64,000 bases of DNA from Exiguobacterium indicum HHS 31. GTDB lineage: Bacteria > Bacillota > Bacilli > Exiguobacteriales > Exiguobacteriaceae. The notes under the pieces were generated by a model, which made no database searches, was not told where the DNA came from, and saw nothing but the letters and a program-made list of their open reading frames with translations. This document shows, one piece after another, positions 34,328 through 44,056 of this stretch; within the stretch, counting starts at the first letter, position 1; each line of letters starts with the position of its first letter. The DNA lies in assembly GCF_001939065.1 (NCBI RefSeq), contig NZ_MPSZ01000005.1, forward strand, positions 124,001 through 188,000. Direction: 5' to 3'. The position numbers were made by a program, and so were the translations under genes.

Positions 34328-36886
34328 TCATGGTAATAAAATCCGGTCTTTCTTTCGAGAAATCAGACGCGTTGCTTTTAAGATTGCCATCGGTAACGAT
34401 TGACGCTTTCGGTAAGCAAGATATCGTCCTTCCCATTTTGGATCGTACTTTTCTTTGTATCGTCGTAGACCGGTGAAACTATACATGTAGCGAATATTAT
34501 TGAAGACATCCGCTGCCACACGTTCTTGCCAGAAGGACGTCTCGTCCTCTCCGACAGACGAAAGCGGAGCCATTCCCATGTTGAACGTGTGGTAGCCTTC
34601 ATCTTTCGCATACTCGAATAGTCGGATGAACATCGCATCCATGATTCCATTCGGTCCATCTGGTCGAAAACGCATCAAGTCAATCGATAGGACTCCTTCT
34701 TGGTAAGCAGGCATGAATGTCATGAACCCGATCAATCGTCCTTCCGCTTCACGCATGATGCCGATCGGTGCCCGGTTTAAATAAGGTTCGTGGAAGTAAC
34801 CGAGCGAGAAACCTTTCTCGGACTTCCCTCCTAACCATTCGTCGGAGACCTCTTGTAGTTCTGCTAATAGTGTTCCTGAAATAGGTGGCTCGACTACTTC
34901 GAACGTCATGCCCTCTCGTTCAAAGCGATTTTTAATCGATCGAAGTCCAGCTCGTTTTTTCCCTGATACAGTGAAAGATGGGATATCAACGATCGCTTCT
35001 TCCCCGAGTTTGAAGAAGTTGAAGCCAAAATCATGATAGAGAGACATATTTTGCGCTTGAATTTGATAGATGTTCGGAATATATCCAAGATCTTCGACGC
35101 GACGTAAGAAAGACGCGATGACTTGTGAATGTTCCTTCGGATCTCCACTGGGGTCGCCAAGGACCATGATCCGATTACCGGTCTGACTGAACTGGATGAA
35201 TGAACGTCCTGTTTCGGAGAAGAAGAAACGTTTATCACCTAGAAACGCGAGATGGCTCAAATAATTCCCACCCTGCTCACGCAATACCGATTCGATCTTT
35301 TCAGCATCGAATCGCTCACCGAGAACCGGTTGATTGAATGTATTGAATAAGCGGATGAAGACGAGAACATACACGAGCGCAAAGATAGAGGCACTCGCTG
35401 CAAACATGAAAATTTCATGTGCCGGATACACTTTTGTTCCGTCTGCTGATCCGAGTGTATAGAAGGCGTATCCAAAAAAGACGAATCCTCCAATGTACAA
35501 TAGACCAGCGAAGGCAACCCGGATGAAGCGTGTCGTCGTAATGAGCGTTCGTTCTCGGTGAAATGCTTTTCGCGACATCAGTAGCAAGACGAGAACGAGG
35601 ATGACGGCAAGGAAAGAAATCAAGTTAAAACCACGAAGTGCCATTCCAATCAATGCGAAAAAAGATGCCCCGTACATCATATATAACGACCGTTTTGTTC
35701 GACGATACAGTGCTGTCGATAAGAGGACGAACAATAAGCCGCCCATCAAGAAGAAACTATTCGCGAGTAACAGCGCTTCATGCGGTAATTTCGATTCCAA
35801 ATATTCATATTGCGTCGAGACAGGTGGTAAAATCGCCAATCCCCAGATCGTGATCCCGGCAACGAGTGTGATCAATGCGAGTGTGAAATGACGAATTTTA
35901 CTGAGGAATCGCAGTTGTAAGCGCCAAATGACGCCCCCGACCTCCATCGATGGACCAACGATCGGTTTGTCTTCGATCATCTTGACGACCGGACCGCTGA
36001 ACTCCCGAGCTGAGAAAATGACACCGATCAGGAACGGAATCAAGTAGTAGACAAGACGGTAGATCAATAATCCTGTCAAGACGATGCCTTCCTCGACACC
36101 CGCACGCTGCATGCCGATCAAAAACACTAAGTCAAACGAACCAAACCCACCCGGTACCATCGAGATCAAACCGGCTGTCGCAGCGATGATAAAAACACCG
36201 ATGACTTTTGAGAAACTGACATCCGTTCCGAGCGCTGCCAAAATCAGATAGACGACAACGCCAGCACTGAACCATTCTGCGAGTGAGACGAGTGAATATA
36301 ACGCAATCGATTTCGGATGGATGCTACTATTGCCTCGTCGAAACGAGAACAGCAGATAGAGTGGAAAGAAGAATGCGACACCAATGATGACGGGCCACAG
36401 CCATTTTTTTAAATCGAGCACTTCAAACGCCGGAAAAACGTGTAGAAGCGATAAGGCAGATAAGATGGACAATCCACTGATCAACGTCGGTGCCATCCAG
36501 CCGATCGCCTTCAACAAACGACCGCCTTCAACGAATGGTCGATAAAGAGCGGAGCGGATCGCCATCCCAGCGAGACCGCCGAATCCGATGATGCCGTTAA
36601 AGGAGTTCGCAATCCAAGATGCTCGGAAAATTAGTCCGATCGGTGCTTTCGCCTCCAATGAACGTAATAAGAAGAAGTCATAAAAGAACATCGTCGAGAC
36701 TGCCGCAAGACCTGCGAGAATCAACAGGATGAATTGCCAAGATGGGACTTGACGAATCGCTTGAATCGATTCCTGTAGCGACAAACTACGCAATTCGTTT
36801 TGTCCTTGATAAAAAATGAATCCAATCAAGACGATCGGTAAGATGATCTTCGCAATCGTCATGATGCGTTGTTTTGAGAATTTCAA
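34328..36886 (-). CDS. mprF: Phosphatidylglycerol lysyltransferase/flippase (MprF)
   Basis: Adds lysine (or another amino acid) from tRNA to phosphatidylglycerol and flips the product, lowering surface charge and giving resistance to cationic peptides. The 852-residue length fits full MprF: ~14 membrane helices (residues 1-520), with the flippase-type GLISMVPGGFGSFDLVFLIG, then a cytosolic synthase domain (VLGDPSGDPKEHSQVIASFLRR, YQIQAQNMSLYHDFGFNFFKLGEEAIVD, GFMTFMPAYQEGVLSIDLMRFRPDGPNGIMDAMF). The start is TTG at 36886; AAGGAGG lies eight bases upstream and the start overlaps the stop of the MATE gene (TTGA). Which amino acid it uses cannot be read. Confidence 0.93.
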   Translation of the reverse strand: MKFSKQRIMTIAKIILPIVLIGFIFYQGQNELRSLSLQESIQAIRQVPSWQFILLILAGLAAVSTMFFYDFFLLRSLEAKAPIGLIFRASWIANSFNGIIGFGGLAGMAIRSALYRPFVEGGRLLKAIGWMAPTLISGLSILSALSLLHVFPAFEVLDLKKWLWPVIIGVAFFFPLYLLFSFRRGNSSIHPKSIALYSLVSLAEWFSAGVVVYLILAALGTDVSFSKVIGVFIIAATAGLISMVPGGFGSFDLVFLIGMQRAGVEEGIVLTGLLIYRLVYYLIPFLIGVIFSAREFSGPVVKMIEDKPIVGPSMEVGGVIWRLQLRFLSKIRHFTLALITLVAGITIWGLAILPPVSTQYEYLESKLPHEALLLANSFFLMGGLLFVLLSTALYRRTKRSLYMMYGASFFALIGMALRGFNLISFLAVILVLVLLLMSRKAFHRERTLITTTRFIRVAFAGLLYIGGFVFFGYAFYTLGSADGTKVYPAHEIFMFAASASIFALVYVLVFIRLFNTFNQPVLGERFDAEKIESVLREQGGNYLSHLAFLGDKRFFFSETGRSFIQFSQTGNRIMVLGDPSGDPKEHSQVIASFLRRVEDLGYIPNIYQIQAQNMSLYHDFGFNFFKLGEEAIVDIPSFTVSGKKRAGLRSIKNRFEREGMTFEVVEPPISGTLLAELQEVSDEWLGGKSEKGFSLGYFHEPYLNRAPIGIMREAEGRLIGFMTFMPAYQEGVLSIDLMRFRPDGPNGIMDAMFIRLFEYAKDEGYHTFNMGMAPLSSVGEDETSFWQERVAADVFNNIRYMYSFTGLRRYKEKYDPKWEGRYLAYRKRQSLPMAILKATRLISRKKDRILLP

Positions 36887-38238
36887 GCTGCCAGCCTCCT
36901 TGATTTACGGATTAAATGCATAAGACGAACAAGTAGTAGCGTTGCTCCGACCGCAAGACCGATGATCAATCCCCACCAGTAACCATCTGGTCCGAGCGTC
37001 GTATAGCGTTCGAGATAAAAACCTAATGGTAGTCCAATGACCCAGTAGGCAGCAATCGTCAACAAGAAGGTGACATTGACATCCTTGAATCCACGTAATG
37101 CACCTTGCGTCGGTGCAGCAACGGCATCCGACAGTTGAAAGAAAATCGCTAAAATCATGAAGTGTGCGGCTGCTTCGATGACTTGAGGATCACGACTATA
37201 TAAAGCGGCAAGTTCTTCATTCTTTAAGTACAACAAGATTCCGGAGAACAAGGAGACGGCAACACACATCGTCAATCCAATGACGACGTACTGGACAGCG
37301 TCCTTGATTCGTTTGGCACCGACCTCAAAACCGACTGTGATCGTCAAAGCGGACGCAGCAGATAATGGGATCATATAGACAAACGAAGCGAAGTTGATGG
37401 CCGCTTGATAGGCACCGATGATGACATCGCCGTACGCTCCGAGCAGCAACGTGACCGCCGAGAAAATACTGACTTCAGAAAAAATCGCTAGACCAATCGG
37501 AGCACCGAGTAGAATCAATTCCTTGATTCGCTTCATATCTGGACGGTAAAAGCGCCGCAGAATCCCAAGGCGTTGAAATAATTCTCCTTTGAAGACGACA
37601 GCGATGATCGCTAGACAGAGAATCCAGTACGTGATGGCAGTCGCAACTCCCGCGCCCACTCCACCAAGTTCCGGAAAACCGAAGTTTCCGAAGATGAATA
37701 GATAATTGAAAAGGACGTTAATGGGTAAAGAGATTAGTAGTAAGACCATCGTGATATTTGATTTACCTAATGAATCGACGAGTGTTCGTAAAACGAAGAA
37801 AACGAACATCGGTACGATCCCGAGTGCTAACATCACGAGATAATTTCGCGCGACTTCACGCGCCTCTGCTGATAACTCCATCCGTTCGAGAATCGGATTG
37901 ACAGCAATAAGTCCGATGACTACGGTCAAACCAATGATCACAACAGCAACGTACAACGCCTGCATGACGATCCGTTTGACTTCCCGCTCGCGTTTCGCTC
38001 CCATCGCTTGGGAAACGAGCGGTGCGACGGCAAGTAGAATACCGGTCAGTCCTGTGTAGACGGGTGCCCAGAGACTTGCTCCGACACCGACTCCTGCTAA
38101 ATCAGCAGAACCATATCGACCGGCCATGACCGTATCGAAAAAACTAATTAAGTAAAACGCGACTTGCGTTACGAGGATGGGAAAGAAAATTTTCATGAAC
38201 TGCTTCATCTTTCCTGAGAACGTAACTGTTTCTAACAT
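36883..38238 (-). CDS. MATE-family efflux transporter
   Basis: A 451-residue membrane protein with twelve hydrophobic segments in two halves. PILVTQVAFYLISFFDTVMAGRYGSADLAGVGVGASLW and LRGFKDVNVTFLLTIAAYWVIGLPLGFYL are typical NorM-like features. Expected to export cationic drugs or metabolites using sodium or proton gradients; substrate unknown. Its stop overlaps the mprF start, so the two are translationally coupled. The upstream interval (38239-38330) holds an AGGAGG-ACT-CCTCCT hairpin in the leader, ~15-30 bases before the start, and the divergent CHAD gene. Confidence 0.9.
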   Translation of the reverse strand: MLETVTFSGKMKQFMKIFFPILVTQVAFYLISFFDTVMAGRYGSADLAGVGVGASLWAPVYTGLTGILLAVAPLVSQAMGAKREREVKRIVMQALYVAVVIIGLTVVIGLIAVNPILERMELSAEAREVARNYLVMLALGIVPMFVFFVLRTLVDSLGKSNITMVLLLISLPINVLFNYLFIFGNFGFPELGGVGAGVATAITYWILCLAIIAVVFKGELFQRLGILRRFYRPDMKRIKELILLGAPIGLAIFSEVSIFSAVTLLLGAYGDVIIGAYQAAINFASFVYMIPLSAASALTITVGFEVGAKRIKDAVQYVVIGLTMCVAVSLFSGILLYLKNEELAALYSRDPQVIEAAAHFMILAIFFQLSDAVAAPTQGALRGFKDVNVTFLLTIAAYWVIGLPLGFYLERYTTLGPDGYWWGLIIGLAVGATLLLVRLMHLIRKSRRLAA

Positions 38239-38330
38239 GTTTCCACCACATTTCAGGAGGAGTCCTCCTTAATTTTAAAACCTAGCACTCTTGAACTCTT
38301 ACGAAAATAATCCGAGGAGGGATTCATCTC

Positions 38331-39119
38331 ATGAACCATCGAGATACTGAAAAGCTGACTTTCGAACTGCTTGAGACATGGTCTACCTTCAATCATTATG
38401 CCAAAGAGGCTCAAACGTTTGAGAATCCGGAAGATGTCCATCAAGCGCGGATTCGGTTACGGAAACTGATCACATTCGCCCGATTGGTCGATTTGACGGA
38501 GGAACCCGTTTATTTGATTTGGAAGCGGCTGATGCATGCTTTCGGCGAAGTCCGTGACCTCGACGTACAACTCGAAGCGACCTCAAACAAAACAGAAATC
38601 GATCAGTTGTTCGCGAACCATGTCGCTCTGCAACTTCAAGGAAAACGTTCGACTTTAATCGAGACGATGCATCTCTTGATCTCCAATGAACTGGATCGAT
38701 CCGTTCGTCGCTTTTTAGCTGGTCCGATGACAAAGCGCCTCAAGCGGATGTCAGAAAAAGAGCTGATTCAGGCCGCTGAGAAACGCTATGAGAAAAAACG
38801 TGAACAATTTGAAAAAGTGCAACGAAAGGATGGAACGAAGCGTGTCGAACGGATGCATGAATTACGGCTTGCTACAAAAGCATACCGTTATACGGTCGAG
38901 TACCTTCGTCCCTACACGCATCAACCGAAGTCTGCTGTTGATCGTCTAAAGACAACCCAGACACGACTCGGACACATCAATGATACGTATCAGCGATTAG
39001 AAAGATGGCGCTCTTTCGAGGTTCCATCTGCTTATCAAGAAGAGCGTTTGCGTCAGATCAAGCGGTTAGAGGACGAGCTACGTTCTGCGCTTGATCAGAT
39101 TGAAATCGCTCATGGATGA
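38331..39119 (+). CDS. CHAD-domain protein
   Basis: A 262-residue, Arg/Lys-rich helical protein. The CHAD histidine and basic residues appear in EDVHQARIRLRKLITFARL and its second repeat MHELRLATKAYRYTVEYL, plus LGHINDTYQRLERW. CHAD domains bind inorganic polyphosphate; many occur next to CYTH triphosphatases, but none is nearby here. AGGAGG precedes the ATG. The 3' end overlaps the convergent glsA by 10 bases, with no terminator between them. Confidence 0.9.
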   Translation: MNHRDTEKLTFELLETWSTFNHYAKEAQTFENPEDVHQARIRLRKLITFARLVDLTEEPVYLIWKRLMHAFGEVRDLDVQLEATSNKTEIDQLFANHVALQLQGKRSTLIETMHLLISNELDRSVRRFLAGPMTKRLKRMSEKELIQAAEKRYEKKREQFEKVQRKDGTKRVERMHELRLATKAYRYTVEYLRPYTHQPKSAVDRLKTTQTRLGHINDTYQRLERWRSFEVPSAYQEERLRQIKRLEDELRSALDQIEIAHG

Positions 39120-40042
39120 CGTTGAACGAGTAATTCCAGCATTTTTGTTCCGGCAATGGAGTTTCCTTTTGCGTCAAGCGATGGTCCAAAGACACCGATT
39201 CCGAGATCAGCCATATCGAAATCACTTCGACCGCAAGCAACGACTGCACCGGAAACACCACTTTTTCCTGGAAGCCCGACTTGGACGGAAAATTCTCCAG
39301 ATGCATCGTACATGCCACACGTCGTCATGATCGCTCGAATGATTCGTGCGTTCCGACGTGAAATGACTTGGCGTCCTGATGGTGTTTTTCCAGATGTACT
39401 CAAAATTTTCCCCATCATGGCAAGTCCTTTACAGTTCGTCAAAATCGCACATTGTTTCGTATAGACGTCGATGATTTCTTCGACATTGCCTTCGATGACA
39501 CCGTGATAGCGCATGAAGTACAATAATGCGCGATTTAAATCCGTCGTTTCGAATTCCGATTCAGCAACATCTGCGTCATATTTTACCATTTCTACTTCAA
39601 TATCCAATAGCTTTGCGATGAATTGACGCAATTGAAGTAATTTATCGGCAGCATCCGTTCCCGGTAACATGCTCGTCACGGCTAGTGCTCCTGCATTGAT
39701 CATTGGATTAAGCGGTTTTGTTGGAATCGTCTCTTCGAGTTTTGCGATCGAATTGAACGCATCGCCCGTCGGTTCCATCCCGACTTTTGAAAAGACATAA
39801 TCTTCTCCGAATGTCTCGAGGACGAATGCGAGCGTGATGATCTTCGATACACTCTGTAGCGTAAACATCGTATCCGCATCACCTGCCGAGACGAACGTTC
39901 CGTCGGCATTACAGACGGCGATTCCGAGCTGTGTCGGATCAACCTTCGCAAGCTCTGGGATGTAACTGGCGACTTGTCCAAGCACCGTATACGGACGGCA
40001 TTCTTCAATCAACTCCTCGAGTTGGGCTTGTGTAACATTCAT
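39110..40042 (-). CDS. glsA: Glutaminase
   Basis: Hydrolyses glutamine to glutamate and ammonia. The 310-residue serine-dependent enzyme has the beta-lactamase-like SxxK in FTLQSVSKIITLAF, PLNPMINAGALAV, and GLPGKSGVSGAVVA. B. subtilis has two such genes, here one is seen. The ATG follows AAAGAGGGAA. It is a single-gene unit whose 3' end overlaps the convergent CHAD gene. Confidence 0.95.
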   Translation of the reverse strand: MNVTQAQLEELIEECRPYTVLGQVASYIPELAKVDPTQLGIAVCNADGTFVSAGDADTMFTLQSVSKIITLAFVLETFGEDYVFSKVGMEPTGDAFNSIAKLEETIPTKPLNPMINAGALAVTSMLPGTDAADKLLQLRQFIAKLLDIEVEMVKYDADVAESEFETTDLNRALLYFMRYHGVIEGNVEEIIDVYTKQCAILTNCKGLAMMGKILSTSGKTPSGRQVISRRNARIIRAIMTTCGMYDASGEFSVQVGLPGKSGVSGAVVACGRSDFDMADLGIGVFGPSLDAKGNSIAGTKMLELLVQRHP

Positions 40043-40117
40043 GGCGTTCCCTCTTTCTCTTTTTTTCTAGCTTATCACGCATCTGACGGATACGGATATG
40101 GTTCTTCCGTAAACGCT

Positions 40118-40157
40118 AAAAGGAGTCGACTCGTTTCAGCCGAGTCGACTCCTTTTT
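40118..40157 (-). terminator. Terminator of cbpA-clpB
   Basis: Sixteen-base perfect arms (AAAAGGAGTCGACTCG and complement) with a 7-base loop, ending in a T-run on the minus strand, ~12 bases past the clpB stop. Confidence 0.9.
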
Positions 40158-40169
40158 CTAGCATCTGCT

Positions 40170-42746
40170 TCATCCGTGGACGACAAGTTCACCGTCTTCT
40201 ACATCAATCGCAATCCGGGCACCATCTTGAATCGCCCCACTAATCAAGGCACGGGCAAGTTTCGTCTCAATCGTTCGTTGCATATAACGATTGATTGGAC
40301 GCGCGCCGTATTGTGGTTCAAATGCTTCTTCGAAAATCAACGTCTTCGCAGCATCCGTGACATCAATCGTAATACCACGTCCAGATAAACGTGAACTCAT
40401 TTTCTCGACCGCTTTGTCGATGATTCGTTCGATTTCCGTCCGGTGGAGTGGATGGAATAAAATCGTATCATCGATCCGGTTCAAGAACTCCGGTCGGAAG
40501 TGGCGCTTCAGTTCTTGGCGAACGGCTTCCTCTTCCGCTGCATCGATGACACCATCTTTGGCTGCTTCAAGCAGGATCGGTGCCCCGATGTTTGACGTCA
40601 TGATGACGATCGTGTTCTTGAAGTCGACGACACGTCCTTGCGCATCCGTCAATCGACCATCGTCTAGCAACTGAAGCAAGATATTAAAGACGTCCCCGTG
40701 CGCTTTTTCAATCTCATCGAACAACAGCACCGAATACGGGCTCCGTCGGACGGCTTCCGTCAATTGACCGCCTTCTTCATAACCAACGTATCCCGGAGGC
40801 GCACCGACGAGACGGGAGACATTGTGTTTTTCCATATACTCCGACATATCGATACGGACGATGTGATCTTCACTATCGAACATCGCCGCTGCCAAGGCTT
40901 TTGCGAGTTCTGTCTTCCCGACCCCTGTCGGACCGAGGAACAAGAACGAGCCAATCGGACGGTTCGGATCCTTAATGCCTGCTCGCGCTCGAATGACAGC
41001 GTCCGCGACGAGACGGACTGCTTCGTCTTGACCGAAGACGCGATCATGAAGCGTATCTTCAAGATAAAGTAATTTTTCGCGTTCGCCCTGAGCAAGCCGC
41101 GTCACCGGAATACCGGTCCATTTCGAAACGATGTCGGATATCTCTTCTTCCGTCACCGCTTCTCGAACGAGTTCGTGTGAGACGTGTTCAGATGACTCTT
41201 CCGCGACTTTCAGACGTGCCTCAAGATCCGGAATTTGCCCGTACTTGATTTCCGATGCTCGGTTCAAGTCATAGCGCCCTTCCGCTTCTTGTAACGCCAG
41301 TTTCGCTTTCTCAAGATCCGCACGTAACTGCTGAACACTTTGCGAACTCTCTTTCTCCCGTTCCCATCGTGTCCGTAGCGCACTCTCGTCTTCTCGGACA
41401 GAACTGAGTTCTTGCTGTAAGACGGCGAGTCGTTTCCGGGATGCTTCATCCGTCTCTTTCTTTAACGCTGCTTCCTCGATTTCGAGCTGCATGACTCGAC
41501 GGACGAGCGAATCGAGTTCAGCTGGCATCGACTCCATATCGGTCCGAATCATCGCACATGCTTCATCAACGAGATCAATCGCCTTATCCGGCATGAACCG
41601 ATCCGTAATATACCGATCGGATAACATCGCCGCCGCGACGAGCGCATTGTCATGAATCCGTACACCGTGGTGAATCTCGAATCGTTCTTTTAGTCCACGC
41701 AGAATGGAGATCGTATCCTCGACATCTGGTTCCGCGACGAGGACTTGTTGGAAGCGACGTTCGAGCGCCGGGTCCTTTTCGATATACTTCCGGTACTCAT
41801 CCAGCGTCGTCGCACCGATACAGTGCAATTCTCCTCGCGCAAGCATCGGCTTGAGCATGTTTCCGGCATCCATTGCGCCGTCCGTCTTCCCAGCACCGAC
41901 AATCGTATGCAGCTCATCGATGAACAAGAGAATCTGTCCTTCGGCTTCCTTGACTTCATTCAAGACTGCTTGCAGTCGCTCTTCGAACTCACCACGGTAT
42001 TTCGCACCAGCGACGAGCGCACTCATGTCTAAACTGAACAACTGCTTGTTCTTCAGACTCTCCGGTACATCTCCTCGGACGATCCGTTGCGCGAGTCCTT
42101 CAACGATTGCCGTTTTCCCGACGCCGGGTTCTCCAATCAAGACGGGATTGTTTTTTGTCTTCCGACTCAAAATCCGGATGACACGTCGAATCTCATCATC
42201 ACGACCGATGACCGGGTCTGTTTTCCCAGACCGGAAATCCGCTACGAGATCACGTCCATATTTTTTCAGCACATCAAACGTCTCTTCAGGATTTTTCGTC
42301 GTGACCTTCCGATTGCCTCGCATACTGACGATCGCTTCCCGGAGTGTCTCTTCTGTGATGCCTTGACGACGTAGGTACTGAGCTGCTGGACTTGATTGTT
42401 TGATCAATGCTAGCAATAAGTGTTCGACGGAGACATAGTCATCCTGCATGAGGCGCGCTTCCGTCTCTGCTTCCGTCAACACGTTCAGCAACGAGCCCCC
42501 GATCCGAGGCGTCGTCGCCTGGGACAAGGCAGGAAGTTTACCAATCGCCTCGTCAATCGCAGCATTCAATGTCTCAATCCGTTGATTCAACTTTTCAAAG
42601 ACAACTCGTGCAATTCCTTCTTCTTGAGCAAGTAAGGCAAGTAACAAATGCCATTCTGTGATTTCACTATGACGACGTTGTTTCGCGATCGCTTGGGCAG
42701 AGACGATTCCCTCGTGTGCCCGATCCGTTAAACGTTCAAAATCCAT
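40170..42746 (-). CDS. clpB: ATP-dependent disaggregase ClpB
   Basis: Hexameric AAA+ unfoldase that rescues aggregated proteins together with DnaK. The 858-residue length fits ClpB: an N-terminal Clp-N repeat pair (1-150), first AAA+ module ([31 protein letters not shown]), a coiled-coil middle domain (~400-520), second AAA+ module ([30 protein letters not shown]). No ClpP-binding tripeptide loop is expected in this family. It lies six bases after a DnaJ-like gene, under a CtsR operator. Standard Bacillota ClpB is often monocistronic, so the pairing is notable. Confidence 0.96.
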   Translation of the reverse strand: MDFERLTDRAHEGIVSAQAIAKQRRHSEITEWHLLLALLAQEEGIARVVFEKLNQRIETLNAAIDEAIGKLPALSQATTPRIGGSLLNVLTEAETEARLMQDDYVSVEHLLLALIKQSSPAAQYLRRQGITEETLREAIVSMRGNRKVTTKNPEETFDVLKKYGRDLVADFRSGKTDPVIGRDDEIRRVIRILSRKTKNNPVLIGEPGVGKTAIVEGLAQRIVRGDVPESLKNKQLFSLDMSALVAGAKYRGEFEERLQAVLNEVKEAEGQILLFIDELHTIVGAGKTDGAMDAGNMLKPMLARGELHCIGATTLDEYRKYIEKDPALERRFQQVLVAEPDVEDTISILRGLKERFEIHHGVRIHDNALVAAAMLSDRYITDRFMPDKAIDLVDEACAMIRTDMESMPAELDSLVRRVMQLEIEEAALKKETDEASRKRLAVLQQELSSVREDESALRTRWEREKESSQSVQQLRADLEKAKLALQEAEGRYDLNRASEIKYGQIPDLEARLKVAEESSEHVSHELVREAVTEEEISDIVSKWTGIPVTRLAQGEREKLLYLEDTLHDRVFGQDEAVRLVADAVIRARAGIKDPNRPIGSFLFLGPTGVGKTELAKALAAAMFDSEDHIVRIDMSEYMEKHNVSRLVGAPPGYVGYEEGGQLTEAVRRSPYSVLLFDEIEKAHGDVFNILLQLLDDGRLTDAQGRVVDFKNTIVIMTSNIGAPILLEAAKDGVIDAAEEEAVRQELKRHFRPEFLNRIDDTILFHPLHRTEIERIIDKAVEKMSSRLSGRGITIDVTDAAKTLIFEEAFEPQYGARPINRYMQRTIETKLARALISGAIQDGARIAIDVEDGELVVHG

Positions 42747-42752
42747 CCTTGA

Positions 42753-43610
42753 TCACTCCTTCACTGCAAGTTGACGTTCCCACTCTTCATAAAAGGCACG
42801 GTCCATCTCAGGTAACTTGACTTCGAGTTGAACGAGTAACGCCCCACGATGACCATTCGCTTGACTCAGACCACGATTCGGAATCCGGAGTCGTGCTCCT
42901 GGTTTCGTGCCCGGTTTGACTTTCAGTTTGATTCGTTTCCCTTCAAGCGTATCTGCGACGACTTCGCCTCCAAGCACAAGCGTCGTCGGATGAACACGGA
43001 CGGTTGAAATGACGTCTTGATCGACCCGTCGGAATTGATCGTCATCCTTCAAGTGAATCGTCACGTAAACATCTCCCGCGACACCTTGTCGGTTACGCAT
43101 TGAACTTTTTCCACGTAAGCGGACTTTTTTACCGTCATAGACATCTTTCGGAAGCGTCAGCTGGATCGAACCCGTCGCAAGACGCACCGTGACTTTTTCG
43201 TTCGTACTAAGATGACTGAGTGTGACCGTCAATTCAAGCTCTTCATCGGTCGACACTTCTTCCTGACTAAAGAACGAACCAAACATGTCTTCAAATCCGA
43301 ACGATTGTCCAGGTCGTGTCCGTCCACCACCTCCAAACTGTCGGAACAGATCTTCGTAATCTCCAGCGCCACCAGCTCCAGCGCCTGCCATCTGGTCGAA
43401 GTTACTGCCGTATCGATCATACTGCGCTCGTTTTTCCTCATCTCCAAGCACATCGAAGGCTTCTTGGATATCCTTGAAACGCTGGTCCGCACTCGCCTCT
43501 TTATTGACGTCCGGGTGATACTGCTTCGCCAATTTGCGGTACGCGCGCTTAATATCTTGATTCGATGCATCCTTTGCGACACCGAGTGTTTGGTAGTAGT
43601 CTTTTGCCAT
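42753..43610 (-). CDS. cbpA: DnaJ-like co-chaperone without zinc fingers (CbpA type)
   Basis: A 285-residue J-domain protein: N-terminal J domain with the HPD motif ([21 protein letters not shown]), a Gly/Phe-rich linker ([23 protein letters not shown]), then C-terminal substrate-binding domains ([34 protein letters not shown]). The CXXCXGXG zinc repeats of DnaJ are absent, so it is a type II (CbpA-like) protein that stimulates DnaK. First gene of the heat-shock unit, followed by clpB after six bases. Confidence 0.93.
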   Translation of the reverse strand: MAKDYYQTLGVAKDASNQDIKRAYRKLAKQYHPDVNKEASADQRFKDIQEAFDVLGDEEKRAQYDRYGSNFDQMAGAGAGGAGDYEDLFRQFGGGGRTRPGQSFGFEDMFGSFFSQEEVSTDEELELTVTLSHLSTNEKVTVRLATGSIQLTLPKDVYDGKKVRLRGKSSMRNRQGVAGDVYVTIHLKDDDQFRRVDQDVISTVRVHPTTLVLGGEVVADTLEGKRIKLKVKPGTKPGARLRIPNRGLSQANGHRGALLVQLEVKLPEMDRAFYEEWERQLAVKE

Positions 43611-43647
43611 TCGAATTCACTTCCTTTTCCTATACTTCATTACCTTA

Positions 43648-43687
43648 ATTATAAAAGTCGTATCTTAATTGGTCAAATATAGTCAAA
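43648..43687 (-). promoter_or_regulatory. SigA promoter and CtsR operator of cbpA-clpB
   Basis: The plus strand reads GGTCAAATATAGTCAAA (43671-43687), a perfect match to the CtsR heptad repeat RGTCAAANANRGTCAAA. On the minus strand TTGACC (43671-43676), 17 bases, TATAAT (43648-43653) form a very good SigA promoter, so CtsR would cover the -35. Confidence 0.9.
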
Positions 43688-43805
43688 CTTTTTTCTGACA
43701 TTCTGTTCTCTTTTCACTTTACGTCCTTGCGACAAACAAGTTTCACCGACTGAACCATGTTATACTGATAGCCAAACTGGAAATGAACGATGGGAGGATT
43801 TACAG

Positions 43806-44000
43806 ATGGACGGTAAAACACGTAAAAATATCACGCCTGGTCTTAAAGTCAGCATCGTGTTGAAGCAAGATCAACGAACAGGTAAACGAACAGAAGGAAT
43901 CGTCAAAGACCTTCTCACGAAATCACCGCAGCATCCGCACGGGATTAAAGTGCGCTTAGAAGACGGTCAAGTCGGTCGTGTTCAAGAAATTTTAGGATAA
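43806..44000 (+). CDS. ywbE: YwbE-family conserved small protein
   Basis: A 64-residue protein starting MDGKTRKNITPGLKVSIVLK and ending IKVRLEDGQVGRVQEILG, very close to B. subtilis YwbE as remembered. The fold is likely a small beta barrel; function unknown. GGGAGG precedes the ATG. Divergent from the heat-shock unit and followed by a strong terminator. Confidence 0.9.
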   Translation: MDGKTRKNITPGLKVSIVLKQDQRTGKRTEGIVKDLLTKSPQHPHGIKVRLEDGQVGRVQEILG

Positions 44001-44009
44001 AAAGACAGC

Positions 44010-44053
44010 AATCGCTCGCCCTGATTCCTTTTCGGAGTCAAGACGAGCGATTT
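44010..44053. terminator. Bidirectional terminator between ywbE and the M20 gene
   Basis: Outer arms AATCGCTCG / CGAGCGATT, extended inward with CTGATTCC pairing GGAGTCAAG; T-run on the plus strand. Lies between convergent genes. Confidence 0.85.
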
Positions 44054-44056
44054 TTT

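Noticed and set aside
38256-38270. AGGAGG in the leader of the MATE gene taken as its ribosome site
   Set aside because: It lies too far from the start (about 25 bases) and can pair with the adjacent CCTCCT; the nearer GGTGGA is a more likely, though weak, site.
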